Positions 25,928-34,280 are shown, counted from the stretch's first letter. The stretch: DNA of 64,000 bases from CAVTOA01 sp963736285 (GCA_963736285.1 CAVTOA010000003.1:620001-684000); one strand, 5' to 3'. The notes: generated from the letters alone by a model not told the origin. Made by a program: numbers and translations.

Positions 25928-26521
25928 ATGCCAACAGGGATAGCCATCCGCGACGCGCGCACCCAATTATTTGACGCCGCCGAGCGAGTCTTACTTCGGA
26001 GCGGTCCACATGCCCTGACCAGCAGGGCAATCACCACTGAGGCAGGCTGCGCCAAGGGCGTTCTCCATCGACACTTCACCGACTTCGACGGTTTCCTCGC
26101 CGAGCTCGTTTCGGACCGCATCCGTCGGGTCGATTCCCAAGCAACTGCCCTCTGTGCCTCTGCGGGAAATGGCACTGTCGTCGGCGCACTCACCAGCGCG
26201 CTGATCGAGCTGTTTGGGCCAGTCACGGTGGCGATCGTCGGTCTCATCCTCTCCCGGGACGCCCTGCGTGCTCGGCTCCGCAAAGTCACGCCCATCGGCG
26301 TCCCGCTGCTGGCAGAAGGCACAGCAATGGTCATTTCCTACCTCGACGCCGAGCGAAACCTAGGGCGTATCGCTGCCGACGCCGACCTCGAAACCCTCGC
26401 CCCCACGCTGATAGGAACTGGGCACCTGCTTTTTACCGACCGGGAAGGCACACCGCCCGAGGCGGATGTTGTCCGCGGGGTCGTCACCATGGTCCTCGCC
26501 GGTGCGGTGCAAGAGCAGTAG
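25928..26521 (+). CDS. TetR-family transcriptional regulator
   Basis: 197 aa from ATG 25928, with GGAAGGA upstream; the frame stays open far upstream but this is antisense to the methyltransferase. N-terminal TetR HTH: RDARTQLFDAAERVLLRSGP, ALTSRAITTEAGCAKGVLHR and HFTDFDGFLAELV. The C-terminal ligand domain is not assignable. Expected to repress itself and the divergent methyltransferase through the inverted repeat at 25860. It is the last chromosomal gene before the AICE. Confidence 0.9.
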   Translation: MPTGIAIRDARTQLFDAAERVLLRSGPHALTSRAITTEAGCAKGVLHRHFTDFDGFLAELVSDRIRRVDSQATALCASAGNGTVVGALTSALIELFGPVTVAIVGLILSRDALRARLRKVTPIGVPLLAEGTAMVISYLDAERNLGRIAADADLETLAPTLIGTGHLLFTDREGTPPEADVVRGVVTMVLAGAVQEQ

Positions 26522-26781
26522 CCATAACGGCTCGCCAGACCCAATCAACGTCGCACTATGACCATGAACGCAAGTGCCGTATCACTCTCGACACCCAGCG
26601 CACCGCCATAGACAAACGCACAGAACCACTCGGAACAGCGAATAAACCGATGATGTTGCTGTCAAAACTGCTGTCAAACGCCAAGGCGCGCACCGTGGGG
26701 CCTGGGGCTCGGGCCCCAGATGGTAATTACGAAATCGCGATGACCTGCGCTTTCTGCAGGTCTGCGTAAGCTGGCGATGAA
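26522..26781. other. Chromosomal flank left of the AICE
   Basis: No gene. Two hairpins: CTGGGGC-TCGG-GCCCCAG (26702-26719) and GACCTGC (26742-26748) with GCAGGTC (26756-26762). The second lies just beyond the 3' end of the tRNA half-copy and was probably the terminator of tRNA-Arg before the element inserted. A tandem TGCTGTCAAA occurs at about 26647-26676. Confidence 0.5.
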
Positions 26782-26825
26782 GTGCGCTCGGAGGGATTCG
26801 AACCCCCAACCTCTTGATCCGTAGT
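26782..26825. repeat. attL, 44-bp core repeat
   Basis: Identical to 38728-38771 (starts GTGCGCTCGGAGGGATTCGA, ends GATCCGTAGT). It corresponds to the tRNA-Arg 3' half: T arm, and the anticodon region. Only this half is present on the left, so no functional tRNA exists here; the encoded CCA is also lost. Confidence 0.95.
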
Positions 26826-26922
26826 GGGTCCTCCACATTGAAGTGCCACTGGAAACGTCGAGGTCAAAGCATAGATGCAGTGCCTGTGAGTCCGCCGTGA
26901 TCCGCCGAAGCCCGAGCGGATT

Positions 26923-26942
26923 GTTACTCGGTTAGTTACTCG
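26923..26942. promoter_or_regulatory. Putative integrase arm-type site (left)
   Basis: GTTACTCGGTTAGTTACTCG is an 18-of-20 match to 38651-38670 at the other end of the element, in the same orientation. Each lies 60-100 bp inside its core repeat. In tyrosine-recombinase att sites, arm-binding repeats flank the core in this manner. Itself an internal repeat of GTTACTCG. Confidence 0.5.
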
Positions 26943-27020
26943 TTGCCCAGCTCGTCACTTGTGCTGGGCGAAACAAATAAGACCAACGGAATGTTAGGCA
27001 GTCGGTAAATTTTATTAGGC

Positions 27021-27056
27021 GGCCCCGGTCAGCGCGACCACGCTGGATCCGGGGCC
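27021..27056. promoter_or_regulatory. GC-rich hairpin before the first AICE gene
   Basis: GGCCCCGG (27021-27028) and CCGGGGCC (27049-27056) with inner pairing TCAGCG/CGCTGG form a strong stem-loop 27 bp before the start of the DUF6907 gene. It could be a terminator shielding the element from outside transcription or a leader structure. No T-tract follows. Confidence 0.45.
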
Positions 27057-27082
27057 TTGATCGGACAACGGAGGTCCGACCC

Positions 27083-27427
27083 GTGAACAACAATAGTGAA
27101 AACGCCTTAGAACTATCGCGCCCGTCCTGGCAGCAGGAGTGTCCACAGTGGTGTCTGGTCGATCACGACGAAAATGATTCTGTAGAAGACCAGGTGCACC
27201 GGAGTCAGGAATTCCGCACCTTCCTCACCCATCCGATAGTGGTGTCCTCACGAGACACACCGCTGCTGTGGGCGACAATGCAACTGAATCAGCCCACAGA
27301 CCAATCTCACCCGCGCATATGGCTCGGGGCAGAAGACACCGCCTACGGCGCCAACCTCACCACCTTCGAAGCCCACTACCTAGCCAAAATCCTCCTGCAC
27401 ATTGTCGAGATAGGAGAACCGAATTAG
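27083..27427 (+). CDS. DUF6907-like AICE protein
   Basis: 114 aa, GTG start at 27083 six bases after GGAGGTCC. The segment CPQWCLVDHDENDSVED and later LTTFEAHYLAKILLHIVEIG resemble the small C-x-x-W-C...H proteins (DUF6907 type) common on streptomycete plasmids and AICEs, where function is unknown. The CPxWC...DH group could bind zinc. It is the leftmost element gene and reads away from attL. The assignment is by eye and moderate. Confidence 0.6.
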   Translation: MNNNSENALELSRPSWQQECPQWCLVDHDENDSVEDQVHRSQEFRTFLTHPIVVSSRDTPLLWATMQLNQPTDQSHPRIWLGAEDTAYGANLTTFEAHYLAKILLHIVEIGEPN

Positions 27428-28017
27428 CTCTTGAGGAAAAAGCGTTAGCGGAAGGCTGGGGTCTACAAGAATCAGTTGATGCGGCCACGGCATACGTCGC
27501 CTTTTGTGAAGATCCAGGCAATGCTGAGTCGAAACAGGCCTACCAGTATTATCTGCATATCCAGAGCGCAGCAGTTGCACTTCAACTTGAAGAGAGCTCC
27601 GGCCGACGCGATGACCTAAAGGCGCGATGGCTACGAGCCGAACTCCCTGCCCGCCGCGACCCTAATAATGCTGAATTGGTAGCAGCAGCCGGCGCTGCGC
27701 TCAAAACACTCAAAGATGCGAAGAAGAACTTCCCCAACACCACCTATGGACGTGTTCATTCAGCCCTACAGGTGGCAATGCCCGGAACTGTTCGGTCTCT
27801 TATCTCTCGAACCCACCGACTGCGACGCCATCCAACAGGCTTGGCCAACTTGCTTGCCTCATTGTGGATGCGCAGCTCACCCGCCGTATTGGTCGGGGTT
27901 TGGTCCTGTTCGGACACCGGTGTTGAGTTCGGCGAGGGCCGTGTGGTCTTCGGTGGTGAGGTGGAAGTCAAAAATGTCCATGTTGGACCATATGCGGTTG
28001 GGTGTGACGGATTTTGA
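27421..28017 (+). CDS. Hypothetical AICE protein without a clear start
   Basis: Directly after the previous stop the other frame reads ELALEEKALAEGWGLQESVD, AATAYVAFCEDPGNAESKQA and on to a helical KTLKDAKKNFPNTTYG. It has no ATG, GTG or TTG nearby; the nearest in-frame ATG, at 27268, would overlap the first gene by 160 nt. The two may once have been one gene, or a start was lost. After about 27,800 the frame reads into DNA antisense to the aldo/keto reductase and looks random. Function unknown; boundaries approximate. Confidence 0.35.
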   Translation, partial: ELALEEKALAEGWGLQESVDAATAYVAFCEDPGNAESKQAYQYYLHIQSAAVALQLEESSGRRDDLKARWLRAELPARRDPNNAELVAAAGAALKTLKDAKKNFPNTTYGRVHSALQVAMPGTVRSLISRTHRLRRHPTGLANLLASLWMRSSPAVLVGVWSCSDTGVEFGEGRVVFGGEVEVKNVHVGPYAVGCDGF

Positions 28018-28704
28018 GATCACAATGTCGCCTAACTCCAGGTTCCAGCGGAGCAGTATTTGCGCGGCTGATCGTCCGTGTTGGGCAGCGATGTTGTTCA
28101 CGACAGGGTTGGTCAGCAGTTGCCCGTGGCCAAGAGGACTCCAGGCTTGGGTAGCAATACCGTGTTGTGCATGGAACGCCCGTAGTTGTGCTTGGGGGAG
28201 CTGGGGGTGCAGCTCGATTTGATTCACCGCGGGGACCGTGCCGGTTTCTTCGAGTAGCCGTTCCAGATGGGACCGTTGGAAGTTTGATACACCGATAGAC
28301 CGAACACGTCCGTCGTGACGGAGCTCTTCTAGCGCACGCCATGTCTCGATGTATTTGTTTTGGGCTGGGGCGGGCCAGTGGATCAAATACAGGTCCACAT
28401 AGTCGAGCCCAAGATTGGTCAGACTCTGGTTGAAGGCGCGTAGCGCCGCGTCATAGCCCAGATCTGTATGCCAGAGCTTGGTGGTGACATGCAGTTGCTC
28501 CCGTGGAACACCACACGTAGCGATGGCAGCTCCGGTGCCTTGCTCGTTTTTGTAATACGAAGCGGTGTCGATGGCCCGATACCCGGCGTCGATTGCGGCA
28601 GCCACCGCAGGGGTGGCGTCCTCATTGGGCACGCGGAATACACCGAAGCCCAGCTGTGGGATGTGGTTGCCGTCGTTGAGCGTCACGGTGGGGATGTGCG
28701 GCAT
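27877..28704 (-). CDS. Aldo/keto reductase (2,5-diketo-D-gluconate reductase type)
   Basis: 275-aa AKR with the (beta/alpha)8 signatures: LGFGVFRVPNEDATPAV, AIDTASYYKNEQGTGAAI (catalytic Asp and Tyr), VTTKLWHTDLGYDAALRAF (Lys), LYLIHWPAP (His), and the NADPH-binding VISKSVTPNRIWSNMDIFDF. Relatives reduce aldehydes and ketones with NADPH. In an AICE it is probably cargo, since it has no role in transfer. It is just upstream (25 bp) of the GntR gene on the same strand, and likely co-transcribed from the promoter under the 24-bp palindrome. Frame intact. Confidence 0.9.
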   Translation of the reverse strand: MPHIPTVTLNDGNHIPQLGFGVFRVPNEDATPAVAAAIDAGYRAIDTASYYKNEQGTGAAIATCGVPREQLHVTTKLWHTDLGYDAALRAFNQSLTNLGLDYVDLYLIHWPAPAQNKYIETWRALEELRHDGRVRSIGVSNFQRSHLERLLEETGTVPAVNQIELHPQLPQAQLRAFHAQHGIATQAWSPLGHGQLLTNPVVNNIAAQHGRSAAQILLRWNLELGDIVISKSVTPNRIWSNMDIFDFHLTTEDHTALAELNTGVRTGPNPDQYGG

Positions 28705-28728
28705 GAAAACTCCTGCAAAACAAAGGCA

Positions 28729-29499
28729 TTAGTCGGGGATCGGGAACCGGTAGGTCATCGACACCGTATCCGCGGCGATCACGGCCAGCATGACTTCCAC
28801 CGCCCGACCTTTGGTGTCGTAGGCGATACGTGTGAGATCGAATACGGGTGTACCCGGAGGAAGCTGCAGCGACACACTTTCTGGCGTTGTCGGCATCCGG
28901 GCACTCCACTCCTCGCTAATCTCCGCCAGAGGATCACCGGCTTCATCGAGCCGCGCAAAGCCTCCGCCAGGGCCAGAGTCCTCTTGCGTCAGACGCGTCC
29001 CCAGCGCCAAATCAAGCGGATAGTAAGAATCAGCAAGCTGGTGCGGACGGCCATCGACCACAGTCGTGCGCTTACGCACCCACACGCTCTCGCCGTCACC
29101 GATACCGAACGCTTCCGCGACGACGTGGGGTGCGGGCAGCTCCCCTAGTTCGCGGTACAGCTGTTTGACCGAGAGCCCCTGGCTTCCGGCCTCCGCATCG
29201 TGAATCGCTGTGCCTTTTTGCCACCTGCTTCGGGCGTATCTTTCGATCCCGTGGCGTTTTGGCTGGGTGCGAGTTCGTACGTATACACCTTTTCCCTGCT
29301 TAGAGACCACAAGCCCCTGCTGCCGAAGGATGTCAATCGCCTTGCGGGCCACGCCAGTACTACACAGATATGTTTGCCGCAGCTCCTCATACGTAGGAAG
29401 CTGATCGCCTGCTTTGTATTGCCCCGTCTCGATGCGGGCACGCAGGTCATCGGCCATCCGGGTCTGGATGGATCGCTCATCTGTTATTTGACTAGCCAT
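28729..29499 (-). CDS. GntR-family regulator (KorSA-like)
   Basis: 256 aa from ATG 29499. The N-terminal winged helix is RMADDLRARIETGQYKAGDQ, LPTYEELRQTYLCSTGVAR and KAIDILRQQGLVVSKQGKGV; the C-terminal UTRA-like domain contains QLADSYYPLDLALG and VFDLTRIAYDTKGRAVE. In pSAM2 the GntR protein KorSA represses pra and thereby replication and transfer. Here the palindrome at 29522-29545 lies directly upstream, which suggests autoregulation and control of the rightward operon starting at 29692. The effector ligand is unknown. Confidence 0.88.
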   Translation of the reverse strand: MASQITDERSIQTRMADDLRARIETGQYKAGDQLPTYEELRQTYLCSTGVARKAIDILRQQGLVVSKQGKGVYVRTRTQPKRHGIERYARSRWQKGTAIHDAEAGSQGLSVKQLYRELGELPAPHVVAEAFGIGDGESVWVRKRTTVVDGRPHQLADSYYPLDLALGTRLTQEDSGPGGGFARLDEAGDPLAEISEEWSARMPTTPESVSLQLPPGTPVFDLTRIAYDTKGRAVEVMLAVIAADTVSMTYRFPIPD

Positions 29500-29521
29500 G
29501 CATAAGACTCTAACACCGGCA

Positions 29522-29545
29522 AACAACTTTGCTAGCAAAGTTGTT
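29522..29545. promoter_or_regulatory. 24-bp perfect palindrome, probable GntR operator
   Basis: Left half AACAACTTTGCT (29522-29533) followed directly by its reverse complement AGCAAAGTTGTT (29534-29545), no mismatch and no spacer. It sits 22 bp upstream of the GntR start and between the two divergent AICE operons. GntR dimers bind such symmetric sites. Confidence 0.85.
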
Positions 29546-29581
29546 GACTGGATATATATTCATGTATTAGCGTGATCCACA

Positions 29582-29627
29582 CGAAACAGGCCGTCCGGTG
29601 TTGGAGCACCGGACGGCCATAGTTTCG
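29582..29627. promoter_or_regulatory. Long hairpin at the head of the rightward AICE operon
   Basis: GGCCGTCCGGTG (29589-29600) and CACCGGACGGCC (29607-29618) pair perfectly around TTGGAG, and CGAAAC (29582-29587) can extend the stem with GTTTCG (29622-29627). There is no T-run after it. It could be an attenuator, an RNA-stability element or a protein binding site for the 5' leader of the operon at 29692. Confidence 0.5.
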
Positions 29628-29691
29628 AAAAATTTGGCGGTGACAGCCGCCTTGTTTTCTACGTCTTCCCTCGTCGAAAGGTGTGTGACGC

Positions 29692-30120
29692 ATGTCCATC
29701 TTAGCTTTGCCAACTCATCGAGCTTCGGCTTCGGGTCACTTCGGCCCTTCCAACTCTGTTGCCGTCGTTGCTCGCAGATTCTGCCGATCCCATCAGCTGC
29801 CCGCCGATGAACTACTCGGAGGCGTTGCGTGTGCCGAGCATTGGGAGGAAGCGATCCGCCGCGACGCTGTGTTTGCTGCAGAGAACGGCCTGCCCGCCGA
29901 GCCCCCTTCGCCCGATCCCACTCTGATTGACGATGTGGCAGTTGCACGGGCTCAACGAGGTGAACACGTCACGTTGACCCCGGCTGAACAAGCAATCGTG
30001 CTGAAAAGTAGACGCGCTGACGACATCACATGGGGCCGAACCAATGTGACAGTCCTATGTCGACACGACCGGCCTTGTCCTGCTGGCGCGGAGCTTGCGG
30101 TGATCGGGGTGGCGGCGTGA
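29692..30120 (+). CDS. Hypothetical AICE protein
   Basis: 142 aa, first gene of the rightward operon after the hairpin. Features: CAEHWEEAIRRDAVFAAENG, VAVARAQRGEHVTLTPAEQA and NVTVLCRHDRPCPAG; no recognised domain. The LTPAEQAIVLKSRR stretch is helical and could bind DNA. It overlaps the next start by one base (TGATG), indicating coupled translation. No function is proposed. Confidence 0.55.
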   Translation: MSILALPTHRASASGHFGPSNSVAVVARRFCRSHQLPADELLGGVACAEHWEEAIRRDAVFAAENGLPAEPPSPDPTLIDDVAVARAQRGEHVTLTPAEQAIVLKSRRADDITWGRTNVTVLCRHDRPCPAGAELAVIGVAA

Positions 30121-30317
30121 TGAGCACACCCTTCGATCGTCGTGGGGACGGGATCGTGTTCTGCCTCAACGGACCCCTCGCAGGCCACTACATTTTCGCT
30201 TCCGACTGGCCCCACCTCCCGCACGCCGTTGGCTACCGGCACACCGGCGCCTACAAGCACCACCCCTGGCTGGATGTTGATGCCGAGGTGTGGGCCTATG
30301 TAGAACAGCAACAGTGA
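30120..30317 (+). CDS. Small AICE protein
   Basis: 65 aa from ATG 30120, overlapping the previous stop. Sequence rich in aromatic residues and His (GHYIFASDWPHLPHAVGYRH, TGAYKHHPWLDVDAEVWAYV). No family recognised. The tight ATGA/GTGA overlaps on both sides mark it as part of the 29692-31488 operon. Function unknown. Confidence 0.55.
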   Translation: MSTPFDRRGDGIVFCLNGPLAGHYIFASDWPHLPHAVGYRHTGAYKHHPWLDVDAEVWAYVEQQQ

Positions 30318-30553
30318 GCCGTGGCGGTGTGGCTGAGGAAGCCAAGCGTTCCCGCCGACATCGCCGACTCACTTCTTCGCCAGTAAACCGGGTCATCTGT
30401 AAGGGCTGCCGAAGATTGCAACCAGTGCCCGATGTGGTCAGTGGCTGGTGCGCTAGTTGCCTACACCAACCCTCGCTAGTCGATGGTGCAGACAGCAGCA
30501 GCAACACCCGAGTCACGGCCTGCATCGGCACTAGCACTGGTGGTCTGCCATGA
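30314..30553 (+). CDS. Small zinc-ribbon AICE protein
   Basis: 79 aa from GTG 30314, overlapping the previous stop by 4 nt. Residues 25-50 have ICKGCRRLQPVPDVVSGWCA SC, i.e. two CxxC pairs spaced as in a zinc ribbon, preceded by a very basic stretch (KRSRRHRRL). This suits a nucleic-acid-binding accessory protein. It overlaps the DUF2637 gene by 4 nt. The role in transfer or regulation is unknown. Confidence 0.6.
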   Translation: MSRGGVAEEAKRSRRHRRLTSSPVNRVICKGCRRLQPVPDVVSGWCASCLHQPSLVDGADSSSNTRVTACIGTSTGGLP

Positions 30554-31488
30554 CCGCCACCATGTCGATGACTATGCCGTCAGCGCCTTCAAGCGAGGCC
30601 ACGTTTCGTAGAGAGCCAGCCACCTCACGCAGACGTCGATCGAAACGGCCGACCTCACCGTCCTTTGAAGACCTGGTCACGCAAGCCCAACAGTTGGCCG
30701 ACAGACTCGGGCGTGTTCCATCCCGGAACCAGCTCAAGGCCGTGCTCCGGATCGGTGCGCCCAAAGCCACCGCGGTCCTAGCCGCACTCAACACCAACGA
30801 AGCAGCAAAGTCCAAACGCGGGTCTGGATCTGAGTCCACAGCCGGGTCTGTGTCGGCAGTCGGGACCCAGGCAGCAGCCGAACCCGGACCGGCAACGCTT
30901 GAATCTAAGACAGCAACGGTCAACAGCACTACCTCTGGGCCTGCGCGCGAACCCGGTCCCGAGCCCGTTTCTGGCTCAGACTCTGCGGATTCGACGCCTA
31001 CCCGGGTTCGGTCTTGGCCGTTGCTAGTCCTGGCGGCACCAGCGTTGGTGGCGATCTGGTCCGGCTGGGTCGGACTCGGACACCTGACCGGTTTCGGTGT
31101 GGTGCACCCACTACCAGGTATGTGGGACCGGCTGGCGATCAACACCGCGATCACCCTGCCGATCGGGGTCGAAACCTATGCCGCTTACGCACTGCGTGCC
31201 TGGCTGAGTCCACATGCCCCTGTTCGTGCACGCGGGTTCGCGAAATGGTCCGCGATCGGAGCCCTGATGTTGGGCGCTTCGGGTCAGGTGGCTTATCACC
31301 TGATGGTTGCTGCCGGCATCAGCCACGCCCCGTGGCCGGTGACCACAGCGGTGGCTTGTCTACCGGTGACCGTGCTGGGCGCGGGCGCAGCCCTGGCCCA
31401 TCTTCTGCATCAAACCGGACCAACGAAACCTTCAGTCGCTTCTGCCATCACTACCTCGGCCAGTGAAGGAGGTGACGCCAAGCCCTAG
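30550..31488 (+). CDS. DUF2637 spread-type membrane protein
   Basis: 312 aa. N-terminal 60 residues form a helix-turn-helix-like segment (SFEDLVTQAQQLADRLGRVP, SRNQLKAVLRIGAPKATAVL). A long Ser/Thr/Pro-rich linker follows. The C-terminal 150 residues are the DUF2637 membrane domain with four TM helices: LLVLAAPALVAIWSGWVGLG, AINTAITLPIGVETYAAYAL, WSAIGALMLGASGQVAYHLM and TAVACLPVTVLGAGAALAHL. DUF2637 proteins on streptomycete plasmids and AICEs are linked to intramycelial spread. It precedes the FtsK-like transfer gene. Confidence 0.8.
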   Translation: MTATMSMTMPSAPSSEATFRREPATSRRRRSKRPTSPSFEDLVTQAQQLADRLGRVPSRNQLKAVLRIGAPKATAVLAALNTNEAAKSKRGSGSESTAGSVSAVGTQAAAEPGPATLESKTATVNSTTSGPAREPGPEPVSGSDSADSTPTRVRSWPLLVLAAPALVAIWSGWVGLGHLTGFGVVHPLPGMWDRLAINTAITLPIGVETYAAYALRAWLSPHAPVRARGFAKWSAIGALMLGASGQVAYHLMVAAGISHAPWPVTTAVACLPVTVLGAGAALAHLLHQTGPTKPSVASAITTSASEGGDAKP

Positions 31489-31603
31489 GACACCAAACGT
31501 AAAGGCAGAAGCCCGTACCCGAACGTCCTGTCTGGACGGTCGACCCATCCCTAGAAACCGTCGAACGCAACTAACCCATTCAAATATTTGAAGGAGCACA
31601 CCA

Positions 31604-31804
31604 ATGTTTGGTTCAAAGAAAACCCCCGCACAAAAAGCCGCCGCTAAAGACGCGATCGCTGCGCATAAGAAAGCCCGACGCAACCTCGACGACGTTTACC
31701 AACGCATGCTCAAAGCAGGTATCCGCGATGAAACCGATGAGTACTGCGACGCCAACAGTGCCGTGTTGGAAACAGAGAAAAACGTGCCGTGGTGGCGCCG
31801 CTAA
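31604..31804 (+). CDS. Small basic AICE protein
   Basis: 66 aa with AAGGAGC upstream of ATG 31604. It begins MFGSKKTPAQKAAAKDAIAA, is strongly helical and basic at the N-terminus, and ends EKNVPWWRR. Similar short Lys/Ala-rich proteins occur near transfer genes of AICEs; no function is known. The frame is clear and codon use matches its neighbours. Separate from the upstream operon by 115 bp. Confidence 0.6.
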   Translation: MFGSKKTPAQKAAAKDAIAAHKKARRNLDDVYQRMLKAGIRDETDEYCDANSAVLETEKNVPWWRR

Positions 31805-31963
31805 ACCCCCGGCACACCCCAAAACCTGCTAGCACACCAACCCATCAGGTCACCTCATCGGCATTTCAAGCCATGGCGTGAGTGCTGGCCAGACGGCGGC
31901 CACCATCTGACCAGCCAATAACCCCGAAACCCTTTAAGGACAGGAAATGGAGCTGTTTTCAGC

Positions 31964-34138
31964 ATGACAGATAGCGAAGGTTCCTTCGACTGGGACCGAT
32001 ACGAAACCGAACTCACCCCCAGCAGGAAAAACACTGGCGCACGATTCGATTCCGACGACGGTGACAACGCGGGCATAGCCGTGGCCACATTGGTCGATAG
32101 TGCCGAGGCTCAACGTGAACCACGGTTCACGGTCACTGGCCTACGCAATGTCGAGCGTCGTCCGATCGTTCCGGCCTGGGTGCGGTCCAAACAAGAACTC
32201 ACAGACGCTGCGCGTTGGTTGGCCGCCCATATTGGTCACTCGACCGCCTATCACCTCACCCGGGTTCCGAAATACCTGTGCAAGGTGGCGTGCCGGTCCC
32301 CACGCGGTTTGTTTCGCCTAGTGTGTGGCGCGAGCCGGTGGGTCTTCGATCTAGAAGGTTCTCCGGTGCGGGCAGCCGCTGTCAGTCGTGAAGACGCCGG
32401 GGAATATTTGGTGCTGTCACGGCAACGTGACGCCCGCGTTCGGTTGCGGGGCATTGTTGCCGGTGCCGGGCTTGCGGCGGTGCTGGTGGGTGGGATTGTG
32501 CTGGGCCTGGCCGCAGCGGGTTGGATCCAATGTCTCGTGCTGGCTGTCCTGATCGGAGCACTCGGCGTGGCCGGTGCACCGGCCGATAAACCGTTGTTGG
32601 ACACGGCGGTCGTCGTGCCCAAAGCCCAGAAGTTGACCAGCGACATCGTGATCCGAGCCCTATCGGTGTTAAGTATTAGCGGGATTAATCAGGCTTTGTC
32701 GAAGGATTCGAAAGCGATCTCGTTTCCGGCGCCGATCACCAGGGATGGTCCTGGGTGGCGGGCCGATGTCGACCTGCCCTACGGCGTCACCGCAGGCGAG
32801 GTCATAGAACGCAGAGACAAACTGGCTTCGGGTTTGGGTAGGCCGTTGGGGTGTGTGTGGCCAGAATCCCACCATGAGGTGCACCCGGCCAGGTTGATGC
32901 TGTGGGTCGGCGACAACGACATGGCCTCAGCCCGCCAACCATCCTGGCCCCTGGCGAGGTCGGAGAAAGTCGACCTTTTCCAGCCGTTCCCGTTCGGCAC
33001 AGACCCCAGAGGGCGCACCGTCACCGCCGACCTGATCTATACCAACGTTCTGATCGGATCCCTGCCCGGTGCGGGCAAAACATTCGCCCTACGCGTTCCG
33101 CTTCTGGCAGCAGCTCTGGATCCACGGGCGCAGATGTGGATCTTCGAGCTCAAGGGCACCGGCGACCTCGACCCCCTCGCCCACGTTGCTGCCCGCTACG
33201 CATCCGGGGCAGACGACGAACAAATCGAACAAGCCCTGTTCGCGCTACGCGACCTGCGAAAGGAATGTTCCGTCCGCGCGGCCCGGATCAAACAACTCCC
33301 GAAGAACCTGTGTCCAGAAAACAAGGTCACTCCAGAACTCGCCAGCAAGAAAAGCCTCGGCCTGCATCCGCTGGTGGTAGCCATTGACGAGTGTCAAGAA
33401 CTGTTCACCCACAAGGAATTCGGGAAAGAAGCCGGGAAACTAGCCGAGAAAATCATCAAACTCGGACGGGCACTCGGCATCACCCTGCTACTCGCCACCC
33501 AGAGACCAGATAAAGACAGCCTCCCCACCGGTGTATCCGCAAACGTCGGCACCAGGTTCTGTCTGCGGGTCATTGGTCACACCGAAAACGACATGGTCCT
33601 CGGCAGCGGCATGCACAAAAAAGGCATTAGGGCCACCACGTTCACCAAACGCGACCGGGGCCTTGGCTATCTGGTGGGTGCTGGTGATGACCCGCAAATC
33701 GTCAAAACCTTCTACATAGACGGCCCAGCCGCAGAACGCATCTGCACACGGGCCAGGGCAGCACGCGAACAAGCCGGCACCTTGACCGGACACGCGGCCG
33801 GCCAACCCTTGGAAGCCAATGAGCGGACGTCGCGTGTGGACACGTTGCTCGACGACATCCTCACCGTAGTTCCCGCCACAGAGGCGAAAATCTGGAACGA
33901 ATTAGTGGTAGCCAGGCTGGCTGAATACCGGCCGGAGCTCTATGGCCACTGGGCCAGCACCGACAAACCCGGCGAACAACTCACCGCCGCACTCAAGCGC
34001 TACGGCATCGCGACCGGCCAAGTCTGGGGTACCACCCCAGACGGACGCGGCGCGAACCGGCGCGGCATCACAAGACACACCATCCAGCAAACAGTCACCG
34101 ACCGTGAGCAAAACCGGGGCAAGAACCAGCCCAACTAG
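31964..34138 (+). CDS. FtsK/SpoIIIE-type conjugative DNA translocase (TraB/TraSA-like)
   Basis: 724 aa. An N-terminal soluble part, two TM helices near residues 165-210 (LRGIVAGAGLAAVLVGGIVL, LVLAVLIGALGVAG), then the motor domain: Walker A GSLPGAGKTFALRVPLLAAA, Walker B LVVAIDECQELF, and ITLLLATQRPDKDSLPTGV with the FtsK-type sensor. The C-terminus (KRYGIATGQVWGTTPDGRGA) has the winged-helix size needed to recognise clt repeats. One such protein is sufficient for double-stranded DNA transfer in Streptomyces AICEs and plasmids. The ATG at 31964 is preceded by GGAAATGGAG. Frame intact. Confidence 0.93.
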   Translation: MTDSEGSFDWDRYETELTPSRKNTGARFDSDDGDNAGIAVATLVDSAEAQREPRFTVTGLRNVERRPIVPAWVRSKQELTDAARWLAAHIGHSTAYHLTRVPKYLCKVACRSPRGLFRLVCGASRWVFDLEGSPVRAAAVSREDAGEYLVLSRQRDARVRLRGIVAGAGLAAVLVGGIVLGLAAAGWIQCLVLAVLIGALGVAGAPADKPLLDTAVVVPKAQKLTSDIVIRALSVLSISGINQALSKDSKAISFPAPITRDGPGWRADVDLPYGVTAGEVIERRDKLASGLGRPLGCVWPESHHEVHPARLMLWVGDNDMASARQPSWPLARSEKVDLFQPFPFGTDPRGRTVTADLIYTNVLIGSLPGAGKTFALRVPLLAAALDPRAQMWIFELKGTGDLDPLAHVAARYASGADDEQIEQALFALRDLRKECSVRAARIKQLPKNLCPENKVTPELASKKSLGLHPLVVAIDECQELFTHKEFGKEAGKLAEKIIKLGRALGITLLLATQRPDKDSLPTGVSANVGTRFCLRVIGHTENDMVLGSGMHKKGIRATTFTKRDRGLGYLVGAGDDPQIVKTFYIDGPAAERICTRARAAREQAGTLTGHAAGQPLEANERTSRVDTLLDDILTVVPATEAKIWNELVVARLAEYRPELYGHWASTDKPGEQLTAALKRYGIATGQVWGTTPDGRGANRRGITRHTIQQTVTDREQNRGKNQPN

Positions 34139-34280
34139 CCCCGTAATTCGCGCTAGGTCTAGTAGACCGGGGTGCTAGGTCTAGCACTCGCACTAGCGGC
34201 CCACAGCATTCCTGGCCAGGACCCTAGTACCTAGCAGCCCCTCTTCTCTTTCTCTCTTATTTGGCCTGAAAGCAGGTGTC

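Noticed and set aside
26782..26855. A second tRNA-Arg gene at the left end of the AICE
   Set aside because: Only the 3' half is present; there is no acceptor 5' strand or D arm, so it is attL.
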